64,000 nucleotides of DNA from Stercorarius parasiticus (taxonomy: Eukaryota; Chordata; Aves; Charadriiformes; Stercorariidae): positions 682,001-746,000 of the forward strand of contig VWZL01005191.1 of NCBI GenBank assembly GCA_013396915.1. The letters run 5' to 3'. Positions 38,091 to 48,270 of this stretch are shown piece by piece. The position numbers and the translations under genes were made by a program. The notes under the pieces are model-generated. The model had not been told where the DNA came from and did not search any database. It saw only the letters and a program-made list of their open reading frames with translations. Position 1 is the first letter of the stretch, and each line of letters begins with the position of its first letter.

Positions 38091-38640
38091 TGTAGTGGGT
38101 TGGCCTCAAGTGGCAGCCGAACTCCCACCGAGCTGCTCATTCCGTCCCCCCTTTGGTGGGGTGGGGAGGGGAATAGGAAAAACAGGAGCAGGAAAGCTCA
38201 TGGGTCAAGGTAAAGACAGCGATATCACTTACCAGTTACTGTCAAGGGCAAAACAGTCTCAACTTGGGGAAAATTAATTTATTGCCGATTTATATATATC
38301 TATATACATATATATAAAAAACTACTGATTTGGGTATTGGGAAACAAAACCAAAAAAAGCATCAAAACACTTAGGGAAAATACACTCCTCCTGCTTTCTC
38401 AGACTTGGCTTCACTCCAGACCACTCTTTTGCCCCCTTGTTATCACCGCAGGTGATGCTCAGTCCTGTCAGTGAGTGAATGAATGGCACAAGGGGGTGAT
38501 GGGCTCAGCTGTGCCCTGTGGTGGGTCCTTTGGAGCTGTCTGGAACTGTGTCCAGCACAGGGCAACCCCTGGCCTCTCCTCATAGAGGCCACCCCTGCAG
38601 ACCCCCTGCTACCATTGCTTTGCTACCTACATCCAATACA
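38091..38640 (-). mobile_element. complete endogenous retrovirus LTR, minus strand, probably solo
   Basis: On the plus strand it begins TGTAGTGGGTTGGCC and ends CCTACATCCAATACA, so on the minus strand it runs TG...CA as an LTR should. Other landmarks of this common bird LTR are CTCATGGGTCAAGGTAAAGA, GGCAAAACAGTCTCAACTTG and, on the minus strand, an AATAAA signal (plus TTTATT at about 38277). The flanks GCTAT and GCTTT could be an imperfect 5-bp target-site duplication, the size typical of ERVL-type integration. Length is 550 bases and no internal genes are present. An AT repeat at 38289-38319 interrupts it. Confidence 0.85.
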
Positions 38641-38959
38641 GCTTTAGAGTTGAAGCTAGACACAGCTGAAGTGGGAATTTAGAACCTCCTCCTCGTCTTG
38701 AACTTAAAAACAGAGGTCCTCAAAATGACTGCCAGCTGTGGTCATATTCAGCCTTTCAAAATACGACTCTGTCTAAGTCAGTCTCAACCAGCTGAAACAT
38801 AAACCAGTATTGTCCAGTTTACATCAGAAAAAGTAGTTCATGCTTAGAAACTGTTTCACTCTTCTCATTATATTTTCAGCAAAGCACTGGCAGTGGTTTA
38901 TACTTTGGTATTGGCAAAAGAACCCTTTAGGAACATCTCCAGACTAACTTCTCAAGGGC

Positions 38960-39430
38960 TTCTGTTTATTTAGATGGGGGGACATATGGGGATATACACT
39001 GGTATCCTTAAAAGGCCCGTGGTATGTGACCATGGTCTAAACACACTTGGCAAGGTTGCATTGGGACACGCTCAATGGTGTGGTCAATGTAATTTGTGGA
39101 AGATGGACAGGATTTCCAAACAGAGGCTGGATTGCTGCGAGCATTCCAGCTTGTTGGAATGCCGCACAGCTGCTTCCAGAACCAGCGCATTGCACTGCTG
39201 TCAAAAGCATGTCTCTTTGCCCTGCTCTTGTGCTGGTAAACGACGTGAGCGCAGCACCAACATGGTGTGGTGGCTTTTCCCTGATTTTCAGTTGCATACA
39301 CTGGGTGCAAGGAACCAGAGGCAAACTTTGGCTCTCCACTGGGGAGGCAGTGATGAGGATCATGGATAGGGCTGTTAACTTGTACCAAGCCAAAACCATT
39401 TGGCGTGGGGGTGTGCCCTCATAATATCTT
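38960..39430. other. GC-rich block open in four frames, identity unknown
   Basis: Base composition changes sharply here to about half G+C. Frames of 120-131 codons run open at once: 38974-39369 and 39047-39424 on plus, 39008-39388 and 39037-39399 on minus. Simultaneous openness means no single frame is proven coding. On the minus strand the block is followed by AATAAA (CATCTAAATAAACAG, near 38972), which would suit a retroposed cDNA or transposon piece on that strand. I could not match any frame to a known transposase, viral gene or host protein. It lies 320 bases from an LTR but is not part of it. Confidence 0.4.
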
Positions 39431-40203
39431 CTATCACAGGCAAGTCATGACTCATAATATAAAAATAATTTACATTGGTGGTAAGTTTGGTGAGTATGCG
39501 TGGGCTTAAGAAAATTCTTAGTATAGACACTGCTTCAGGAATACAATGTAGCACATGGAGCACAAGCCAGAGAGATTGGAAATATTCCACTGGGGTTTCG
39601 AGCATTTTTCACTGTTAACTTGGTAAAAGATGTAATGAGGTTGTAACTGCAATTGTTCTTTCTTATGTTACAATTTTGTCATGCTCCACATTGAGATGTA
39701 TGACCGTAATACAAGCATATAATGCCATGTAATGCAGTTCTCCTTATTGTATTTGCAACTTTATTTTTCAATCGGTATACAAGTATTTACATAGAAACTA
39801 AATATGTCCTTAATATCAAGACTTTTATGAGGAAAATATGCAATGAAATAAAGCTTTTCAAAGTCCTTTTTAAAAACATATTTGTTAGTCATTTTTTAAA
39901 AAATCTGTATCTCTATTTTAGTGAGTCTCTTGCAATCATTTTTGTTCTCTGTTAAAGGTAATACATAACAATATTATGCAGGATTTAAAAATCTCCAACT
40001 GATCATATTTTGCTTCCCCAGGTTCACAGCAGGAAGGTCTCATACTACTGATTTTTTTCTGTTCACATGCTAGTGCACAATTTCCTTTTTCTGAATATAA
40101 AGAATGTAGCCTTTAATAGATTATAAGCATATCATTGTAATTTATTCTATGCTAGGACACTGTTTAAACTCTGGAAAGCTATTAAGCACAATTTTCCGTC
40201 AAC
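39431..40203. other. AT-rich stretch, nothing recognised
   Basis: No exon, repeat or regulatory cluster is supported. Confidence 0.45.
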
Positions 40204-40339
40204 TGAATTTCCTGAGCATTGCTGTTAATCAAAGTAATTTTAAAAGACTTGTGTCTAGATGATGATAGCTATTTGGCTCTGGGTTATGTGAATATGATTT
40301 TGAAATGTTTTTGATTAACAGCAATGTTCAGGAAATTCA
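40204..40339. repeat. long inverted repeat (30-bp arms, 76-base loop)
   Basis: The segment 40204-40233 and the reverse complement of 40310-40339 agree at 29 of 30 positions; the one difference (G at 40216) still allows a G-U pair in RNA. Arm core: TTTCCTGAGCATTGCTGTTA. The loop is 76 bases. It could be an ancient palindromic element, a MITE remnant or a structured RNA. No target-site duplication is evident, and it is too long-looped for an ordinary microRNA precursor. Confidence 0.9.
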
Positions 40340-40870
40340 TATCTGTGAAAACGGAATTTTAATAGGTCTGAAGGACCCACAAGAGTTAGATACTGAACAA
40401 GGGAAAGAAAAAGATTTAACTATCCTGGAATCCGGACACTGAAACTGTAGTAGTGTGCAATGCGATCTCTGCCTAACCCGTGCCTGGAAGCATCAGTAGC
40501 AGGAAAGTCAAAAGTATTATGGGTAAATGTCTTCTCACCCCCGCATTTAGAAAGCTTAAATGTGAATTCAAAATTTTTGCTTTTTTTCATCTGCATAATG
40601 ATTGTTATGATACAGGTGAATGGCAGTTTTTGATTGCTAAAAGTGACCAAGCATTAGAAATTTGTCTCCACTACTTCCAATATATACAGCAAATTAATAA
40701 GTTTTGTCTTTCTCCAGTGATTTTTAATGTCTGATTTCTTTTTGTCTTGCTACTGCCGGAAGGTACACCTTGCTACAGTAGGTGGACAAATAGTGCATCT
40801 GCAGAAATGTAAGCTTTCTTCTTTACAAGACTTGATGTAGAAGTGGCTTTTCATTATAGTTTTCTTCTAG

Positions 40871-40921
40871 CCTCCTATGACTTTATTGTATTCAATTCTT
40901 TAAAAGTGTATTTGATCCAAG
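40871..40921 (+). CDS. weak candidate exon of the plus-strand gene
   Basis: It has a very good acceptor (TTATAGTTTTCTTCTAG), one open frame (two bases, then SYDFIVFNSLKVYLIQ, then one base) and a donor-like GGTGTGTAAG. Two donor positions are possible (after 40921 or 40925). If the first is used, the exit phase fits the terminal exon at 44368. Short length makes chance plausible. Confidence 0.22.
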
Positions 40922-41272
40922 GTGTGTAAGTGTGTAAATATATTTATTTTGTTCTGCAATTTCTTTCAAATATAGTTCGCTGCCAAAAGCGCTAACCAAA
41001 TTTATGTATGTCCATGATGTAATGATTCAAAGTAGTGTAGAAAAAGCTGTTCATGTGTGTATGGTTGTCGATTTTCTGTGGGTACCCTTGTTCTAGAAAC
41101 ATATAATTAAAATGGTGGCCAGTGTCACTGAGCCATCTCCTTGCTGTTGCAGGCAGCCATATCAATAATATCTTCAGAAACAGATCCAATTCCCGCTTAA
41201 AACTGGTTTAAAACTGCTTATAACAGTTTTTAATTTGTACGCAAGGTGCACTGGCTTTGTTAAACCACCTAC

Positions 41273-41315
41273 CTCAACAGTTACGGGTTGAAAATGCACT
41301 TCTTCAGTTTTGTTA
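41273..41315 (-). CDS. candidate 43-nt exon, minus strand
   Basis: The acceptor is ...GAATCCTATGCTACAG and the donor GTTGAG|GTAGGT is strong. One frame is open: one base, then NKTEEVHFQPVTVE. It lies upstream of the candidate first coding exon at 34.85 kb, so if real it either moves the gene start further right or belongs to something else. The plus strand here is also open over 85 codons, so strand choice rests on the splice signals alone. Confidence 0.27.
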
Positions 41316-42887
41316 CTGTAGCATAGGATTCGAGAGAATTGTGGTAACGGTCCAAAGACATGACTGTGGCATGGATGGGGTGCCAAATCACCAACACATC
41401 CAAGCTTTGAATCGGTGTGTGAAGCAGTGCAGGGTGTTGAAGAGTTTGAGGTTAACACAAATTAATTCCTGCTTTATTAAAAAAAAAAATAAAAATTGGC
41501 AGGGTAGTCATTAATATTTCTAAGGAATTAGTGAGACTTTCTCCTTTTTACCTTGCTAGTACCTAACTAATTTTAAACTTTGACTTAAATGGAAGTGATC
41601 TTTCACTCTGATAAGAAGAATGCCATCAGCAGCATATATATCTCAAGTGTTACAGCAGTTAATTCTTTAGGTGCATATTTAATAAAGTAAAATCTAGGAC
41701 TGTGAGTAATATGTGTGCTTTCTGAGCCAGGCTGAGCAAAGTTTGGTGTTTCTGGGTGGGATTCATAACAGCCAGTTTACTAAACAGGGAATTGCCCACC
41801 TACATATCTACTAATACTAGACATTCACTTAGGCACAGCAATGCTATATGGAGACGTTCCTCCTTGACTGCAAGAACACACAGAGTAAAGATGCCACCTG
41901 GTTTAGGAAGCAGCTGAAACAGCAACTTTGAGATGATAAAACTGGGTTTAGATAAAATATGTGTGTTCGGATATTTTTTTTTTATTTTTAACTGACACTA
42001 GCTGCTCAGTAGTTTTTGTACATGGCTGAGACCAAAGTGTTCTCATTACTTAGGAAGTGCAATTAATCACTAGAGTAAAGCATTATGTATTAAAAATGTG
42101 ACACTTTGTGGTTTTTCTGGTGAATCATGGTATCTTCACTGCACAGGAGCTACAACTGGTGAAAGAAGGACTACTCACTTAAACTGGCCAGTGATTAAGC
42201 CACTTTCCTAATCCCATTTCCCATTGTTGCAGGACCCCTCAGACTGAAGGGAAGGTCTCTGGTCCTTCAAGTTGAATGCTCCACTTATTAGTCTGTGCCT
42301 CGAATGTCACAAATATCAACATGATTGCTGCTCTTTTAAGGGGGGTAAAAAGACACAGCTGTAGTCAGCTTTACTCAGGCACTATTCCCATGCAACAATT
42401 GCAGATAGTGGGCAGCAAGTTATGGGACACACCTTTCTGCAAGGCTAAATCAGTTACCTGAGTTTCAAAGCGGGACAAGAGTTTAGATAGATCCCACCAT
42501 CTGCTCCTTCTTCATAGCTAACTTGCAGCAGTTCCCTGCTTAGACTCTTTACTGTTCTAAATCTCACTCTAAGGCACCTTATTCTGCCCCTCGCACACTA
42601 TGAGAAACTGGGGAGAATATTGCTGGATTTTTACTTCGAGGCCTCAGTTCATAAGTGTTCACCACCTCTGTTATTCAGTCTAGTTCATCATACCTAATTA
42701 ATTCCTTGTGCCTGAGTATTTTGGGGTGAAGACTCCACTGAACTGCAAAGTAGTTAATATTTGGGTGTTGGTACACTTGGGAAGCTTACTTTCATTGCCT
42801 AATTTATTTTTGACTTTTTTAAAAGTCCAGCACCTATACTTAATCTCTGATTATATGACACTATGTTTTTTTCTACTTAAAAAAAAG

Positions 42888-42987
42888 GTATTGATTTTCA
42901 AAGCACCCAGTATTTTTCCCACTACCCCTAAACTGAATGTGAACAAAAAGGGCAATGGTGCGGCTAGTATTTTGTATATTGATATAG
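42888..42987 (+). CDS. candidate penultimate exon of the plus-strand gene
   Basis: This segment of 33 codons plus one base reads VLIFKAPSIFPTTPKLNVNK then KGNGAASILYIDI. It ends at a good donor (GATATAG|GTAGCA), and its exit phase joins in frame to the terminal exon at 44368, making a Glu codon. The acceptor (TTTTTTTCTACTTAAAAAAAAG) is weak. A rival with the same exit phase is 43302-43386, open as KMIERRYLFSSTCQKVIVLR and so on; both cannot be directly adjacent to the terminal exon. Confidence 0.33.
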
Positions 42988-43748
42988 GTAGCATGCTTTT
43001 ATCAGCCTGCAAATATGTGTTCAGAATCAATAAATATAAACATTTGAATAGAATGGGATATTTAAAAGTGTACATACCAGGGATGTTTTAATTATATATA
43101 ATGGGTTTATTATATGTAATTATAAAGATGTGTTCATACCCAGTCTTTGGCCTTCCGTGATTCAGGAAAACTGAAATGACTGCTGCAGCATCTTCAGGGT
43201 CAAATTATTTTCAACAGTATAAAATAGAAATTACATTTTTCACATAAGTGCAAAATTTGCCTATTATCAATTTTCAATTAAGGATTGTTTATCTGATTTA
43301 GAAAATGATAGAAAGAAGGTATTTATTTTCCTCCACTTGCCAAAAGGTGATCGTACTTAGAAAATTTGCTGAGATTGTCCAAGAAAGTGTGTAAAATCCT
43401 CATCCATCACCAAGAGCCCCTGGTCAGGGAATGACAGTGCAGTAAATATCTTCAGCAGCTGCCTTTTAATGTACAAGCTGTTTTCGGTAGGAATTTTCAG
43501 CACTCACATAAAACACACTGTCATGAGTGACTGCCTGTGCTCCAAAGTCATTACTATTGGGATGATGGAACATCTTTCAGCGAATAACCAAAAAACTTTA
43601 AATGTCATGTCAAGTTTGTTGAAGCCATTTTCAAGCCTCGCTCAAGGTTACATGAATATTGAGTACACCTGTTTTTAAAAAGTTTGAGATCTATCAGAGG
43701 GCCCACTCATATGCTGGTTTTGAGAACAGTCACTCGATTGCAGGGGGT

Positions 43749-43765
43749 GGGGGGGGGGGGGGGGG
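43749..43765. repeat. poly-G run (17 G)
   Basis: An uninterrupted G-run follows GGGGGTGG and precedes an A-run. The length is probably uncertain in the assembly. Confidence 0.9.
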
Positions 43766-44367
43766 AAAAAAAGAAATCTGTCTATTAATACACGTCAATC
43801 CAGCACAGCTCCTGGATGTTGAGTGGAACTTCTTGTGACAGTCAATGCCAGTGATGTTCAGCAAAAAGGAGCAGGTTATGCAAATTCTGAAAATTACTTA
43901 GCTGCCTAAAAGATCACAAAGGAAAGAAAAATTATTACGATGGATAATTAAATTTAAATAGATTTTTAAATACATTTTAAAATTTGAACAATTTAAAAAA
44001 AAAGTAGAAAATGTAATTACCCAGATAAAACTTTGGAAGACACTGGGAAGTGCTGAGTACTCTGTTTTCTCTTTGACTCCAGTAAGAAAGGAGTCAGGAT
44101 CCTGTCAGGTTCTATGTGTGATTTTGTAGGAAATATGGATGCTAATCTAATGAAGTCATGTAAAGTCTGTATCACTTCCAAGGGACCAAGCCTACTGCCT
44201 TTGAAGTGATAATATTTTTTGTCTTGCCTCCTTGGTAATCATTACTCCTTCTAGTACATCATCTGCATGTAAAATTTTGTCTGATCAAGAGGTCCTTTTA
44301 TATTACAAAATATTGAAACTGAGTACTTTAATAGTGAAACAAGGTTTATTTGTTTTATCTTCGGCAG

Positions 44368-44627
44368 AGAACCAGAAAGGACAACTAGAGAAGTCACGTT
44401 CGCACCACAGTATCAGTTCAAACTTGACAAGAAGCCCAGTCACCAAAGAAGTTACTTATGATGTGGAAACAAGTTCTTCTATGGCGTGGAACAAGGGTCT
44501 TGGGAGAAAGGAAGCCTGTCATGGAGAAGGCAACAAAGAAAAGAAAATAGATCGTATCGGGTCTCCCTCTAAGGGAGAAGCCATTCCAGAAGTAGAAGCT
44601 CTCCTGGCAAGACTGCGAGCACTATAG
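44368..44627 (+). CDS. last coding exon of an unidentified plus-strand gene
   Basis: The acceptor is near ideal: TTTATTTGTTTTATCTTCGGCAG. The exon opens with two bases completing a codon and runs 85 further codons to TAG at 44625-44627. The peptide is hydrophilic and low in structure: NQKGQLEKSRSHHSISS, TRSPVTKEVTYDVETSSS, a basic patch GNKEKKIDRIGSPSKGE, then a short amphipathic helix ending IPEVEALLARLRAL. A Ser/Lys-rich tail closing in a leucine-rich helix is typical of many scaffold or centrosomal proteins, but I cannot name the family. A polyadenylation signal 1.25 kb downstream supports a 3' end here. Earlier exons are uncertain; candidates lie at 40871, 42888 and 43302. Confidence 0.6.
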
Positions 44628-45895
44628 AATAATCATATAAAGGATTAAATCAAAGCTTAAAACCAAACTCTAATAGCCTACATCTTTAAAGATACACCAC
44701 TAATTTTCTATTATTGACATCACATACTTCTGAGTTCCCAACTTCTCTACACATGAATACTCTATTTCTAAACTGTTTGTTTGCAAGACTGTACAAAATG
44801 ATACTATAGTTTTGCATGACTGCAAGATGATTTTTGTTATATGTTTTTACCTACTGAGCATACGAAAAATACCAGAAGAAACAGATACTACATTTATTCC
44901 AAGGCATAATCCTTTTAGTGGACAAGCTGCTGACCACACGCTTTGAGACCTTCTCAAAATAGGAATGTCTTTTAAATATTGTTAAATCATCATGCCTGGG
45001 AATAAGGGTCAGTAAATAGCGGAAGGGGTATTCTTATATTTTCTACTGCAATTGCTATACTTAAGAGATTTTAGCACCTAAAAAGTATTATTATAACATC
45101 CTTTGCAATTATAATAATAGGAAATATGTATCGTATAAATCAGCCATGTTCCACTTTGAGTTCATCAAAGAGCACCAAAGCTTGCTGAATTATATATGTA
45201 TTTACAAAATGGAAATCCATGGACAGTAAACAAAAAATCTATGCAAATAATATACTTTATGTGTGATTAATATATTGCTGCTTAGTTATATTAAGCTTAG
45301 TTATGATTATTGTATCAAAATAATATATACAATTTCTACGATTGCAAGGTTTTGCAATTGTGTCCATAGTGGGGGAAAATGTCTCCACAGTTACTTACCA
45401 GTGTAATTTTTTATCTTTTCACATGTGAGTTAATGTTTCTATAAAAGGAACATGTAATGGAAAAGATTTTTACAATTGGTTTTTCACAAACTCATTTTCC
45501 AGTAGCCCATAAAGTCTTATTTGCTGGCACAATAGGAATCTTGCACATAATTGCATCTCTGTTATCTCACTGTCATTGTACATTGTTACATGTTTGCTAT
45601 TGTATTTATTAATTGCACATCATAAAGAATGACTACCTATGTTACCAAGTAGGAAGCTACTATTAGTATCTTTGCTCCATTATTTAAAGCTTCCTTATTA
45701 TAAGAGTGTATTAGGTATCTAATCTCTTTCTTCTAAATTACTCTGTTTTTCTTTACAAAATGCTGAAAAATATGTCTTTCAATAAGAGTCAGTTACATGA
45801 AACCAGTGTTTCAATGCTCCAGTGCTTTTTATATCCTTGTTTAAGTTGCCTTCGTACTTCCTGCACTAAACATTAATAAAGTTAATTAGAACTCG
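44628..45895 (+). other. probable 3' UTR of the plus-strand gene with poly(A) signal
   Basis: AT-rich sequence follows the stop codon, with many ATTTA/TATTTAT-like stretches. ATTAATAAAG at 45873-45882 contains a canonical AATAAA (45875-45880), so cleavage near 45895 is likely. No closer AATAAA with a GT-rich downstream element is obvious. Confidence 0.45.
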
Positions 45896-48235
45896 GAAAC
45901 TGGGCCTGTTTATACGTACTGCATGGAGGGCTTTTCAGCCATCATGGGAGTCAATATCTCATGTTTCTAGGGCTGTTGTAACTGTCATTACATGCTCTAA
46001 TTATATTTCCCGCCTTAGCTGAAAAAAAATAAGAGGTATAAACAGAAGTCAGGGAAAGATGCAGATAAAGCCTATCAGACAGTCGTTTCCTCAGCTCTTC
46101 TTGCAAACAACATGCAAAGCTGTCACACAGGGCCACCTTTGGTAATTTGAAATTGCATGGAGTAAACACAGAATTGGGGCTTAATGCATCGTTAGTGGAT
46201 AACTAGAAATACACCTACTTCTAGTTGTTCCACTAAGGACTTGTGCACCTCCACTGTTAAGACTTATTAGCCCTGTTTACAGGGTGCAGTAAAAATTACT
46301 ATCTATCTGCAAAGTACATTATGCTTGACTAAACAAAACGGTGTTTCAAACACAAAGAAAATGTATGTTGAAGGAAAAAAAATAAAATTAACCATTCACC
46401 GGATGTCTTCAGTTGCTGAGGATGTGTTAAAATAAAAGGGGCACGAGCAGAGAACTGTCTCTGGAATACAAGCGGGATGACCTGCCAAGTGAAGGTGGAA
46501 GTACAAATTTATTTTCCTGAACGCAGTAAACTTGTTCATTTGAATTAGTGGGTAATAGTCCGCAACCCAAAACTGACAGTTCAGGACACTACTGTGTAGT
46601 TTATCAAGCAGAGAAAAGTTACAAAACTATCTTATCTACTGAAATTCTCAGTGAACAAAATGCAACTAGCAGCCTGGCATCTTCTGATTTGCAAGTAAAT
46701 ATTTACATTTAAAATTATAGATCTTAAGCTACTTTTTCTTACAGTTTGAGGAGCTTTTAGAAATGTATTCCATGGCTTTTAGTCCTTCTAAGATACTGTG
46801 TTTCTGAATTAATCCTTTCAAGCAGCCATCAAGTTAATTCACAGTTTCTTTTGTATAACTAGGAGAATAAAAAAGGCTATACAACTTCTTAGAATACATG
46901 TAAATACAGTATGTAATTTTTTTCCTCTTCAGTATTTCTTTGTACCTTCATAATTTGCTGTATTCAGAGTTCAAGTACACGGTCTGCTTGAAGTACACAG
47001 TAAATTTTCTTTCTACATTTCATCTTTCTTCACCTTCCCTTAGAAGCAAACAAATACACAGGACATTTTTTGATAGCAAAAAATGCTTGTATGGCCTAAT
47101 GAGCTCAGGTAAAAATAACTTTGAAAGTATTATGCCTGTATTCTATTTCTACGCTTTTCTGTTTTTATTAAAGTGTGAAATACAGCTTTAAATTATATGG
47201 AGTAAATTGCTTTAATTAAATTTGAAAATTAATTCATTTATTCCATTTAAAATTTGAAGTTAATTCAGTCTAAAAAATACCTGGGGTAGGCCTTTAATGG
47301 TGTGTGGTAGTTAATGGCTAGTAAGCCATTTTTTAGTAAGTATCGAGTCTATTCCTTCAGCTGAGGGACTGAGCTACATACCACTTGTGCTAGATATTGA
47401 AGGCTTCACGTACCATGCAAAACCCTCTCTCTCTGTAATTCACACCTGAAAATTAAATCCTTATAAAAAAGAGCTTCCCGATTTCTTCAAACGTGACTGT
47501 TCAGATAAAAGCACTTGAAGTTATCTTGTGAGGTACATTCCACGGCTGCTCTGCCTGAGCAGCGGGCAGAAGGCACAAACCCCCATGGCTTCTCTTACCA
47601 GTAAGACTGTAAAGGCCTATCGCGTCTTTTCGATTCTTCACACTCATTTTGCATGACTTTTCATTTCACTCCGTAAAAAAATTTTGATTACTACATCATT
47701 TTTTACTTTATGCCTACACCGTATTATTTATGGCAGTGGTCTGAATTCATCTGTACTATTCTAATATTTTGACCTTATCAAGGTATGGGTGTTTGGGATC
47801 AGTCTCTTCCAGCTGCATGCAACTGAGCTTGGCACCTGGCTGATGGGCCGTAGGTAATATACGAGTTTGTATAAACCCAGAAGGAAAAATGGTGGTAGCA
47901 ACTTTATTAGAAAATAGTACAACAGCAGCAGGAGGCGGTGGCTGCCAGGAGATGTGATACTACTCTGGAGGGGGCGCTTTGTTAAAGGACCAGCAACCTG
48001 AAAAAATTGTAGTTACTTTTGGTTCCCCCTTAATTATGGCAACGCTACTGCTTAGGAGATGGAAAGTCCACATGTTGGGGAAAAAATAATCTCAGCTGCA
48101 ATTGTTACAAACAGCTTTCCTCCAACACAATTTTCCTTGTTTTACCTCGTACGACCGACCCTCAGCCTGGCCCAGCCAAAGTCACAGTTTCCGGAACTGA
48201 ACGAGTTAACGCCGAGAAGCTTGAGGTACTGCAGC
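45896..48235. other. intergenic-looking stretch, nothing recognised
   Basis: No exon, known repeat or CpG cluster is supported. Confidence 0.45.
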
Positions 48236-48270
48236 CTTTTTTCAGCTTTTATAATAAAAGCTGAAAAAAG
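48236..48270. repeat. perfect palindrome, 17-bp arms with 1-base spacer
   Basis: CTTTTTTCAGCTTTTAT at 48236-48252 is followed by one A, then the exact reverse complement at 48254-48270. Such near-continuous perfect palindromes can extrude as cruciforms and often arise by template-switch replication errors. Confidence 0.95.
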
